Part shown: one piece after another, positions 1 to 5,491 of the stretch
Numbering within the stretch: position 1 is the first letter of the stretch
Layout: each line of letters starts with the position of its first letter
NCBI GenBank assembly: GCA_964541595.1
Contig: CAZIRO010000175.1
Span: 1 to 5,653, forward strand
DNA: 5,653 nt
Origin: CAZIRO01 sp964541595
GTDB taxonomy: Bacteria > Acidobacteriota > HRBIN11
Reading direction: 5' to 3'
The notes under the pieces: model-generated
The model's input: only the letters and a program-made list of their open reading frames with translations
Database searches by the model: none
What the model was told of the DNA's origin: nothing
Translations under genes and position numbers: made by a program

Positions 1-117
1 CTCTTTTTTCCATGGGGCCGGCGACCAATTTTCGCGAAGGTGCGTATAGGCATATTGCAGATGCCAGGCTTCGTCGAAGGCCTGCATATTTAACCGGAGT
101 ATTTTTTTCTCAGCCAT
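1..117 (-). CDS. N-terminal fragment of the gene downstream of menC, possibly menE
   Basis: An ATG at 117-115 opens a reading frame that runs 39 codons to the window edge without a stop, beginning MAEKKILRLNMQAFDE and ending near APWKKE. It starts 20 bases after the menC stop on the same strand, so the two are probably co-transcribed. There is no clear Shine-Dalgarno sequence, which is usual for Bacteroidota. In Bacteroidota menaquinone clusters menE (o-succinylbenzoate-CoA ligase, an AMP-forming enzyme) often follows menC. The Pro-Trp-Lys-Lys-Glu stretch loosely resembles the segment that precedes the AMP-binding motif in short Bacteroidota MenE proteins. No diagnostic motif (the Ser/Thr/Gly-rich P-loop) is inside the window, so the menE name is an inference from context. 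Confidence 0.45.
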   Translation of the reverse strand, partial: MAEKKILRLNMQAFDEAWHLQYAYTHLRENWSPAPWKKE

Positions 118-137
118 AAACAGTTATTCCAACGGTT

Positions 138-938
138 TCAATCACCGGGTAAGGATGCTATTACATTTAAATCCCACCGGTTTTCGGTATCAAATTTTAA
201 TTGGGCCTTTTCGATATAGAGGGGCGAAGATACATTGTTTTTAAACAGCTGTCCGGTTCCCAACCCCTGGGGCATGGGGTTGTCCAGCAGGAAAGTCCAC
301 TGGGCAATGGCATTCAGTCCGATATTGCCTTCAAGGGCAGAGGTAACCCACCAGCCTATTCCTTTTTGTCCGGCCAGGGCTATGAAAAGCCGGCTTTTCG
401 CAAACCCGCCGAGCAGCGAAGGTTTCAGCACAATGTATTGGGGTTGTACACGGGTCAACAATTTTTCAATTTCTTCGGCCGTTTTCAAACCGATGAGGTC
501 TTCATCCAGGGCAATGGGCACCGGCGATTCGCGGCACAACCGCGACATTACATCCCACTGGCCCTGACGCACCGGCTGTTCGATGGAATGCAGTTGGAAA
601 TGCGAAAGCTTTTCCAGTTTTTCCATGGCCTCTTCGGGCGAAAAAGCCCCATTGGCATCCACACGCAGTTCCAGCTCATTTTCGGGATATTCGTTCCGGA
701 TCATTTTCAAAAGGGCCAACTCCTGCTCGAAGTCAATGGCTCCGATTTTTAGCTTTATGCAGCGGAAACCGTTTTCCAACTTTTCGCGGATTTGTTTTTT
801 CATAAACGCCGTATCGCCCATCCATATCAATCCGTTAATGGGAATTCCGTTTTCTCCGGAAGTAAAAGGCGAAGGGAAAAGCAATCGTTGCCCCCCTTTT
901 TGCCAGTCGAGCAACGCGGGTTCGAGTCCGAAACGCCG
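138..938 (-). CDS. menC: o-Succinylbenzoate synthase, C-terminal two thirds (5' end missing at junction)
   Basis: MenC is an enolase-superfamily enzyme that dehydrates SHCHC to o-succinylbenzoate in menaquinone biosynthesis, in the cytoplasm. About 264 residues are present. Numbered in the 460-residue fused ORF, the barrel motifs are all visible: KLK with K256 and K258 (catalytic lysine pair), RVDAN with metal ligand D288, IEQP with ligand E314, ALDED with ligand D339, VLKPS with the second catalytic lysine K366, and SALEGNIG at 394-401. The segment GIPINGLIWMG (225-235) is what I would expect of Bacteroidota MenC. Family members are about 320-350 residues, so roughly the first 80-90 residues, the N-terminal capping domain, are missing. 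Sequence upstream of about 938 codes for an unrelated efflux adaptor in the same frame. Codon use is A/T-richer (AAA, GAA, TTT, ATT) than in the genes to the right. The true C-terminus and stop (TGA at 140-138) are present. The enzyme assignment is firm; the fused ORF is not likely to be a real protein. Confidence 0.88.
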   Translation of the reverse strand, partial: RRFGLEPALLDWQKGGQRLLFPSPFTSGENGIPINGLIWMGDTAFMKKQIREKLENGFRCIKLKIGAIDFEQELALLKMIRNEYPENELELRVDANGAFSPEEAMEKLEKLSHFQLHSIEQPVRQGQWDVMSRLCRESPVPIALDEDLIGLKTAEEIEKLLTRVQPQYIVLKPSLLGGFAKSRLFIALAGQKGIGWWVTSALEGNIGLNAIAQWTFLLDNPMPQGLGTGQLFKNNVSSPLYIEKAQLKFDTENRWDLNVIASLPGD

Positions 939-940
939 CA
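915..940. other. Chimeric junction between two genomes
   Basis: Within this stretch the minus-strand reading changes from an efflux-adaptor coiled coil (ending ARVQSIELKMRR) to MenC (RFGLEPALLDWQKGG). RFGLE is typical of MenC just before ALLD and is also compatible with the adaptor hairpin, so a short identical string could have bridged two assembly paths. Base composition shifts here from about 65% GC in coding lines on the right to about 50% on the left. Both proteins are incomplete exactly at this point. A genuine recombination is possible, but an assembly chimera explains all of this more simply. Confidence 0.8.
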
Positions 941-1520
941 TCTTCAGTTCGATGGACTGTACACGTGCCATGGCCTCGCGGTAGCGGGCTTCCCGCTGGT
1001 CGTATTCTGCCTGGGCGAGTGCACCGATACGTACGAGCTGCTCCGCACGTTCGAGGTACCGGCGAGCGACTTCGGCTTCCGCGACAGCGCGCAGGTATGC
1101 GCCCACGAGTTCCCCGAGTTCGATGTTGTCATATATGAGCAACGGTTGGCCCCGCCGTACACGATCACCGACGCGAACGAATACCTGCTGGATGCGTCCG
1201 CGCGATAGGGGACGCAAATGTGCCAGACGCGTTTCGTCCGGACCGATGGCGCCCACGGTGGTGATCGTCAGCGTCACGGGACGGATCTGTGCGGGTTCCG
1301 TCCGGATGCCCACGTTGCGGATCGCTTCCGGCGTGAGACGCACGGTATCCGAGGTCGTGTGTTCATCGTGTGCGGCCGGTTCGGGAGCCGTCGTATGCGT
1401 ATCGGGACGTGAACGGAGGTAACCATATACACCCAGAAACAGTGAACTGACGAGTAAGCCCGTCCATAACACGGCGTAGGGCCGGGATCTCCAACGGATG
1501 AGGTTATGGTAAAGACGCAT
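921..1520 (-). CDS. RND efflux periplasmic adaptor (CusB/CzcB type), N-terminal part
   Basis: This is the N-terminal 200 or so residues of a membrane fusion protein, the subunit that links an inner-membrane RND pump to a TolC-type channel. A membrane anchor lies at about residues 16-36, followed by a His-bearing linker (AAHDEHTT, H51 and H54) and the CzcB/CusB-like segment VRLTPEAIRNVGIRTEP at 60-76. The lipoyl half-motif follows at about 108-135 (GRIQQVFVRVGDRVRRGQPL), then a coiled-coil arm at about 136-196 rich in Ala, Glu and Arg. The return helix, second lipoyl half, beta-barrel and membrane-proximal domain are absent; the frame passes into MenC instead. The start is supported by GGAGG at 1531-1527, 6 bases from the ATG. 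It overlaps the end of the upstream TolC-like gene by 17 bases, which implies translational coupling. The substrate is probably a heavy-metal cation; which one cannot be read from this fragment. Confidence 0.85.
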
Positions 1521-2901
1521 GGCGGTCCTCCCGGGAAGGGGTTTCTGGAGTGAAGGGTGCGCCGAGAACGCGGTCCAGTTCGATCCGGGCCAGGTGGAAT
1601 TCTTTCAGCACATCGGTGTATTCCCGTTGAACCTGAATCAGGCGACGTTGTTCGGTAATGACGTCGAGCATGCGGAGTTCCCCGAGTTCATATGCCGCGC
1701 GGACGATGCGGAAGTTTTCCCGCGCCTGTCGCAATACCTCACGGTCGAAAATGCGCAGCGCCCGGGATGCGGCACGAAAACGGGTCCAGGCGGCGGTGAC
1801 CTCGCGGGCAATGATCTGTTCGAGATATGCACGCTGCTGGCGGGCAGCGTGCAGACGTGCACGCGCGGCTTCGATGTTGCCCTGGTTGCGGTTCCAGAGC
1901 GGCAGATTGATGGCAATGCCAAAAGTCAAAATGTGGTCCGTATCGACGAGTGGTACGCGCTGTCCCTGTGCGTTCAGACCCAGCGCGTCAAATCGCGCCC
2001 GCGAGCGGGTGTAACGGATGAATCCCACGAGATCGGGATACGCCTCGGCACGGGCCAGGCGCAGTTCGGCTTCGGCGAGGGTTTCGTTCAGTCGTGCGAT
2101 GCGGAGATCGGGACGTTGTTCCAGGGCGTATCGAATGAGTGTCTGTTCAGAAACGTCATGCGACCATGTGTCCGGCAACTGCAATTGCCCCCGAATGCGC
2201 AACGGATCGTCCGGATTCATTCCGACGAGTTGTTTCAACCGGAGGATCTGGCGCATGACCTGACTTTGCAGCCGTGCCCGATCGGCCCGCAGACGGTTCA
2301 TTTCTACCTGTAACAGGGTTTCATCCAGCCGTGGGGATTCTCCATGCGCCACGCGCAGACGCACGAGGGCGACGGCACGTCCGTTCACCGTGAGCAGTTC
2401 CTCGATGGTCTGCACGTTGCGAATCGCGGCAAGTGTTTCGACATAGGTGGCCCGGACATCCGCAATCAGACGGCGTTCGGCATCTGCGACTTCGTATCGG
2501 GCCATGTCGGCAAGAATGCGGGCAACCTCGACACGGCGTGCGCGTTTGCCGCCGAGCAGGAAGGTGTGTGCATACCCGATAGAAAATTCTTCTTCTCCGG
2601 GGCTGCCGAGGACGGATCCGCGGCCGTACGAGATGTCCAGGCCGGGGTTGGGCAACAGGCGTGCCTGTCGCAGGAGTCCCTGGACCTCCCGCAGCCGCTG
2701 ACGCACGGCGATCAGGCCGGCGTTTCGTTCCAGCGCCTGACGGACGAGTGTCTGGATATCCGCACCGGATTCCGGATCCAGGTAAGCAACGGCGAACGGC
2801 GTCGAAGACTCCGGAACCACCGTCTCCTGATCGGAGGGGCCGGCCCATGCGAGCGCGATCACAGCGTGCAGAAGGAATAAGGTTAAATAAATCCGCAACA
2901 T
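1504..2901 (-). CDS. TolC/CusC-family outer-membrane efflux protein
   Basis: A complete 465-residue outer-membrane channel of the OEP family, the exit duct of a tripartite RND efflux system. A Sec signal peptide is visible at residues 1-20 (hydrophobic core YLTLFLLHAVIALAWA), with probable cleavage near AWA/GP. There is no lipobox cysteine, unlike E. coli CusC. Two OEP repeats follow: one from about 48 to 230 (LPNPGLDISYG at 83-93, then a long helical hairpin) and one from about 254 to 448 (YPDLVGFIRYTRS, then INLPLWNRNQGNIEAARARL at 331-350, and the typical YELGELRMLDVITEQRRL near 404-421). Length and layout fit the CzcC/CusC branch. The start is fixed by GGAGG at 2912-2908, 6 bases upstream of the ATG. 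The adaptor gene overlaps its 3' end, and a small Cys/His protein lies 82 bases upstream on the same strand. This is an operon for metal efflux by inference from the partners. Confidence 0.93.
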   Translation of the reverse strand: MLRIYLTLFLLHAVIALAWAGPSDQETVVPESSTPFAVAYLDPESGADIQTLVRQALERNAGLIAVRQRLREVQGLLRQARLLPNPGLDISYGRGSVLGSPGEEEFSIGYAHTFLLGGKRARRVEVARILADMARYEVADAERRLIADVRATYVETLAAIRNVQTIEELLTVNGRAVALVRLRVAHGESPRLDETLLQVEMNRLRADRARLQSQVMRQILRLKQLVGMNPDDPLRIRGQLQLPDTWSHDVSEQTLIRYALEQRPDLRIARLNETLAEAELRLARAEAYPDLVGFIRYTRSRARFDALGLNAQGQRVPLVDTDHILTFGIAINLPLWNRNQGNIEAARARLHAARQQRAYLEQIIAREVTAAWTRFRAASRALRIFDREVLRQARENFRIVRAAYELGELRMLDVITEQRRLIQVQREYTDVLKEFHLARIELDRVLGAPFTPETPSREDRHASLP

Positions 2902-2983
2902 GATAATCCTCCGTGACAGTGTATAGTGGCATAGATCGGAGGTGGGGAAACCACGTGGGTTGAGAAGATCCGGTGCGGGGGGA

Positions 2984-3469
2984 TCAATGCAGGAGGATTA
3001 CCGTACGGATCGTGTCGGGCGGGAGAGGACCGGAAAGAGAAATCGATACGTCAGATCGGGCAGGATGGTCAGGATATGGCCCGGCGATGGCCAGATGCTG
3101 ACCGGTCCGCAGTGCATCTCCCGGTGGGAAGGTCGGCTGCGTCCAGGACGGATACGCGGTGTGGTTGTTGCCGACAAACAGCGGAATGTCCACGCACGGT
3201 GCACAGTTGTCCTCGCGCGTGTCCGGGCCGTGACGCGTGGGGATCAGGCTCGACGTTTTCGGAGGTGATTCCGTTTTCCAGCAGTGTACCGGGTGGCGCG
3301 CATCGTCCACGAGGGACTCCAGGGCCACATGCCCCTGCGTGCTGATGCATAAAGTCAGGCCTGCAGGTAAACTCTGTCCCACGAGGGTGAACACGCTCAG
3401 GTAGAGAACAAACCCACCGTACAGCCAGATGCGCATCCGTCGACGACCCGTTCGGAATATCTCGTTCAT
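2984..3469 (-). CDS. Hypothetical exported Cys/His-containing protein of metal-efflux operon
   Basis: A 161-residue protein with a positively charged N-terminus and one hydrophobic segment at about 13-33 (IWLYGGFVLYLSVFTLVG), so either a signal peptide or an anchor with the rest outside the cytoplasmic membrane. The mature part carries C41, H47 (CISTQGHVALES), H59, H62 and C63 (HPVHCW), and a CAPC pair at C89 and C92 followed by VDIPL. This resembles small uncharacterised proteins I associate with positions just upstream of CzcCBA/CusCBA genes, often with a C..GHVALE block and a CxxCxDIPL block; that link is from memory and not verified. A periplasmic metal-binding or sensing role is an inference. 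The start at 3469 has AGGA 4 bases upstream. An internal ATG at codon 12 has no such site. It precedes the TolC-like gene on the same strand. I do not know an established function. Confidence 0.68.
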   Translation of the reverse strand: MNEIFRTGRRRMRIWLYGGFVLYLSVFTLVGQSLPAGLTLCISTQGHVALESLVDDARHPVHCWKTESPPKTSSLIPTRHGPDTREDNCAPCVDIPLFVGNNHTAYPSWTQPTFPPGDALRTGQHLAIAGPYPDHPARSDVSISLSGPLPPDTIRTVILLH

Positions 3470-3605
3470 ATCGTCCTGACTCGCAACAGTTCCGGGATCG
3501 GTGCATTTCGATACGGAAATATAAACTAAGCATTCCGTTCCCCACCGGCAAGTGACATCGCCAGAAGTGGATGGCTTGGTAGCGGTTCAACTGGTGACCG
3601 ATAAA

Positions 3606-3612
3606 AGGATCA
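3606..3612. repeat. Left copy of candidate target-site duplication AGGATCA
   Basis: AGGATCA here is repeated at 3842-3848 on the other side of element A. The two copies lie 9 and 5 bases outside the recognisable terminal inverted repeats, so the exact element ends remain uncertain. Confidence 0.5.
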
Positions 3613-3621
3613 AACCGGGAA

Positions 3622-3640
3622 CGGGACAGGAAGTGGGACA
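3622..3640 (+). repeat. Left terminal inverted repeat of element A
   Basis: CGGGACAGGAAGTGGGACA. It is the reverse complement of 3818-3836 except for one base (G/A at the twelfth position), and 15 of its 19 bases match the left end of copy B at 5501-5519. Confidence 0.8.
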
Positions 3641-3817
3641 GGGGAACCACCGGATGCACCGATATGCCGGTGGCCACCGGTCTCCGGCCCCGGGGGTCGG
3701 GTCTCCGGTCTCCGGTCCCAGGTGTCGGGTGGCAGGTATCCGGAACGGAAGACGGAAGACAGGGGACGGGGCATCCCATGGGCCGGGGACATCGCATGGC
3801 CGAATGGGCACCCACGA

Positions 3818-3836
3818 TGTCCCATTTCCTGTCCCG
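3818..3836 (-). repeat. Right terminal inverted repeat of element A
   Basis: On the minus strand this reads CGGGACAGGAAATGGGACA, pairing with 3622-3640 at 18 of 19 positions. As single-stranded DNA or RNA the two arms would close a hairpin about 215 bases long. Confidence 0.8.
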
Positions 3837-3841
3837 ATTTC

Positions 3842-3848
3842 AGGATCA
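3842..3848. repeat. Right copy of candidate target-site duplication AGGATCA
   Basis: Direct repeat of 3606-3612. Joining the ERCC4 frame across the element at this 7-mer, keeping one copy, gives ARLSDPFIGHQLNRY with no stop at the joint. That is a better-looking helical continuation than the Pro/Gly-rich read-through. Confidence 0.5.
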
Positions 3849-4305
3849 GACAGACGGGCGGTTCCCTCAAAGTCGAGCGACCGCAGGATGGGAATGCCGA
3901 AAACGAGGCTCAGGGTAATCAGTGCGCCTTGCATGGCGTGTCGATGGATACGAACAGTATACACTTCGTCTTCCGCTCCTTCCAGGATATAGCACACGGA
4001 ATCGATCGATGCGCGGGACAGTCTGCGCGCTTGCCGAAACAGCCGGCCGTCGCAGAGGGATCGTGCGAAGTCGGTGATCGTTTTGCATCCGATCAGGCAT
4101 TTGCCGTCGATCTGGTAATCACCGACTGACAGGGTGGCAACGGTTATCTGAACGCCGGCGTATGCCTTCAGGATGGAGAACACAGGTGCAGACCGCTCAC
4201 GGATGTCCACCGCGATATGGAGTCGTGTAAGGGCCACCATCCCGGGAATCTTCCTTTTTTGTACCGCGATTGGGATATTGTATGGATCGGTCCCTGTGAT
4301 TTGGG

Positions 4306-4337
4306 CCCGCCCCCGCCGCCACCCCCGCGGGTGCCCC
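4306..4337 (-). other. Potential G-quadruplex motif upstream of ERCC4-like gene
   Basis: On the minus strand there are four G runs of 4, 5, 5 and 3 with loops of 7, 7 and 1 bases, which satisfies the usual G3+ N1-7 pattern. It lies 66-97 bases upstream of the ATG at 4240, on the coding strand, so it could form in the transcript leader or in promoter DNA. A chance G-rich stretch in GC-rich DNA is also possible. Confidence 0.4.
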
Positions 4338-4770
4338 GGATGAACACGGCAGAGGCGTCCCCCGCTTGCCACCGCCTGCGGATCGTCTCTGCACGTCTTC
4401 CAGCACCCGCGCGCGAATGCCGACCGGTGCGTCACACCGAAGGTGAAGTCGGCGTGCAGTCATGAGCAAATCCTGTGCCAAAATCCAGTGTCAACCGGTG
4501 CGTGCAAAATGTTCCCGAATTCATGCAGTTCTCGCTGGTTGCGCGTTCCAGAACCGCAGAATCGTCACGTCACCCCGTGTATGCAAGATCGATACACCGG
4601 TGTGCTCTCCTGGGGTCATAGCAGGTGTATATACATATAATGCCACCGCTTGCGGGTGAGTTTCTCATGGTACTCAACGTGGACATCGCAATGACCGTTG
4701 CAGCAATGCTTCCGTTTTATGCACTGTCAGAGTAATCAAGACCGGAATATACGGAAACCCAATCCCCTAT

Positions 4771-4784
4771 TTGCGACAGCGCAA
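4771..4784. promoter_or_regulatory. Inverted repeat TTGCG-N4-CGCAA, candidate FNR/CRP-family operator
   Basis: TTGCG ACAG CGCAA is a perfect 5-4-5 inverted repeat. FNR/DNR-type regulators bind sites with the same geometry (TTGAT-N4-ATCAA). It lies 132 bases upstream of the hemerythrin start, and di-iron hemerythrin-like proteins are often controlled by oxygen or nitric oxide. No promoter core is visible at a fixed distance, so the regulatory role is an inference. Confidence 0.3.
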
Positions 4785-4905
4785 AGTCAACGCGGTCTGT
4801 TGGACGTATTGTTAATTCGCAACCGGTATTCGCTCGAGAGCCTCGCTTATCCGTACGGAGGTACTTGAGTCCCTACGGAATCCAGATCATGAATCCATCA
4901 AATGC

Positions 4906-4910
4906 GGAGG
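4906..4910 (+). promoter_or_regulatory. Ribosome binding site that decides the hemerythrin start
   Basis: GGAGG with a 6-base spacer to the ATG at 4917, the same spacing as at the TolC-like and adaptor genes on the other strand. The in-frame ATG at 4902 lies upstream of this site and has no Shine-Dalgarno sequence of its own, so 4917 is preferred. Confidence 0.8.
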
Positions 4911-4916
4911 ATCCTC

Positions 4917-5465
4917 ATGCAAGCTGTCGAAATCCTGATGAATGAACATCGGGTCATCCGTCGGGCGCTGGATATCCTGGAAGCCATCGTCACCCGTATC
5001 GAGCGGGATCAGGAAGTGCCCCGTGATCGCATTGCGGCATTGCTCGAATTCTTTCACGTATTCGCTGACCGCTGCCACCACGCAAAAGAAGAGAGTGCAC
5101 TGTTTCCTCAACTGGACGAGGGTGGATTACCCTGCATGGGTGGACCCATTGGCGTCATGCTTTGCGAGCACGTACGCGGCCGCGCTATCCGCCGCCAGAT
5201 GCAGGTGGCACTCGACGTCTGGAACGCTCCGCAGGCCCGGCAACGGTTTGTACGTGCAGCCCGCGAGTTTATCGAACTGCTCCGCTCGCATATCGAACGG
5301 GAGGACCACGTCCTCTTCCGAATGGCGGCGGAGATGCTGACTGCCGAGGAAGATCGCGAACTCGCCCGCGCGTATGATCGTCACGAACGCGAGGTCGTCG
5401 GCGAGGGCGTCCACGAACGTTTTCATCGTCTCATCGACGAACTCGCGGATACGTTGCTCCAGTAG
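4917..5465 (+). CDS. Hemerythrin HHE-domain di-iron protein
   Basis: A soluble 182-residue four-helix-bundle protein. The ligand pattern H11 (NEHRV), H55-x3-E59 (HHAKEE), H85 (CEHVRGR) and H125-x3-E129 (SHIERE) has the H / HxxxE / H / HxxxE spacing of HHE proteins such as the C-terminal domain of YtfE/RIC, and would hold a non-haem di-iron centre. The block GGPIGVMLCEHVRGR (75-89) is common in stand-alone hemerythrin proteins of about 180 residues. There is no signal peptide or membrane segment, so it is cytoplasmic. It lacks the N-terminal ScdA-like cysteine domain of YtfE. Oxygen binding, nitric oxide handling and iron handling are all known in the family; the sequence does not say which applies. 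It is alone on its strand, and a repeat element begins about 30-40 bases after its stop. No terminator hairpin is visible between them. Confidence 0.92.
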   Translation: MQAVEILMNEHRVIRRALDILEAIVTRIERDQEVPRDRIAALLEFFHVFADRCHHAKEESALFPQLDEGGLPCMGGPIGVMLCEHVRGRAIRRQMQVALDVWNAPQARQRFVRAAREFIELLRSHIEREDHVLFRMAAEMLTAEEDRELARAYDRHEREVVGEGVHERFHRLIDELADTLLQ

Positions 5466-5491
5466 TTTGCGGTTCGAAAATGCTGCAATCT

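Larger units (their letters stand above)
3613..3841. mobile_element. Miniature inverted-repeat element, copy A (complete)
   Basis: The outer arms are CGGGACAGGAAGTGGGACA at 3622-3640 and the inverse of CGGGACAGGAAATGGGACA at 3836-3818, matching at 18 of 19 bases. Between them the DNA is GC-rich and has a perfect 14-base palindrome CCGGTGGCCACCGG (3667-3680) and repeated GGTCTCCGG units. A second copy starts at 5501. By hand, 56 of 66 bases match at the left end (3622-3687 against 5501-5566) and 64 of 72 at the right (3745-3816 against 5582-5653). Copy A has 42 more bases in the middle. No transposase is encoded, so it would need one in trans (MITE-like) or be a structured dispersed repeat. 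The boundaries given assume the flanking AGGATCA pair is the target duplication; the inverted repeats alone span 3622-3836. It sits in the 3' part of the ERCC4-like gene. Confidence 0.75.
3587..4240 (-). pseudogene. ERCC4-type (XPF/Mus81 fold) nuclease-domain gene, active site altered and 3' end interrupted
   Basis: From the ATG at 4240 the frame gives 217 residues. Residues about 5-132 match an ERCC4 nuclease domain: VDIRE (D12, R14, E15), SVGDYQIDG (D41), KTITDF (K53, D57), SLCDGRLFRQARRL (61-74), YILEG, then MQGALITLSLVFGIPILRS. The canonical motif GDYx(n)ERKxxxD reads GDYx(n)GCKxxxD: the expected Glu and Arg are G51 (4090-4088) and C52 (4087-4085), each explained by one transition. Loss of that metal-binding Glu should disable cleavage. 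After residue about 134 the frame enters a repeat element (3841-3613), and the rest is Pro/Arg-rich filler to a stop at 3587. The frame extends upstream to an ATG at 4435, but those 65 residues look non-coding. An AAGGAAG stretch ends 9 bases before the 4240 ATG. A structural, non-cleaving protein cannot be excluded. Small stand-alone ERCC4 proteins occur in bacteria with unclear roles. Confidence 0.72.
4241..4916. other. Intergenic region between divergent ERCC4-like and hemerythrin genes
   Basis: About 676 bases with no convincing gene; the small ORFs on both strands here have irregular composition, no ribosome binding site and no recognisable motif. Visible items are: a G-run motif on the minus strand (4306-4337); a minus-strand TTGACA at 4494-4489 with no good -10 at the right distance; the palindrome ACACCGGTGT at 4594-4603; the palindrome TGTATATACA at 4626-4635 next to TATAAT at 4636-4641 without a matching -35; the inverted repeat TTGCG-N4-CGCAA at 4771-4784; and the palindrome TCCGTACGGA at 4850-4859. 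Promoters for both flanking genes should lie here, but I cannot place either with confidence. Confidence 0.6.

Noticed and set aside
201..1208. Several plus-strand ORFs of 110-183 codons opposite menC and the adaptor
   Set aside because: They are antisense shadows of recognised coding sequence, without plausible starts or domains.
2321..2932. 203-codon minus-strand ORF overlapping the 5' half of the TolC-like gene
   Set aside because: It is an Arg/Pro-rich off-frame reading of a well-supported gene and has no homology-like motif.
3541..3612. Possible tRNA-like segment with GGTTCAA near 3585-3592
   Set aside because: No acceptor or anticodon stems can be formed around it.
3622..3815. Minus-strand ORFs through both element copies begin similarly (MGAHSAMRCPRPMGCPVPC and MGPHAVMRYPHPMGCPVPC), and the 42-base difference keeps frame
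   Set aside because: The similarity follows from the DNA repeat itself. The peptides are Pro/Arg-rich with no domain, have no ribosome binding site, and sit in GC-rich DNA where stops are rare. I see no sign of selection for protein.
3613..3841. CRISPR array or tandem satellite interpretation of the repeated GGTCTCCGG sequence
   Set aside because: There are no regularly spaced identical repeats with unique spacers. The structure is two dispersed copies with inverted ends.
4241..4435. Upstream extension of the ERCC4-like frame to an ATG at 4435
   Set aside because: The extra 65 residues show no domain features and cross the G-run tract. The domain starts right after the ATG at 4240, which has a possible AAGGAAG site.
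4466..4494. Minus-strand TTGACA (4494-4489) as the ERCC4-like promoter
   Set aside because: With a 17-base spacer the -10 would be ATTTGC, a poor match, and the implied leader is over 200 bases long.
4613..4641. TATAAT at 4636-4641 as a sigma-70 promoter for the hemerythrin gene
   Set aside because: The -35 position reads GGGTCA/TGGGGT rather than TTGACA, and the box lies about 275 bases before the start codon, so I do not call it a promoter.
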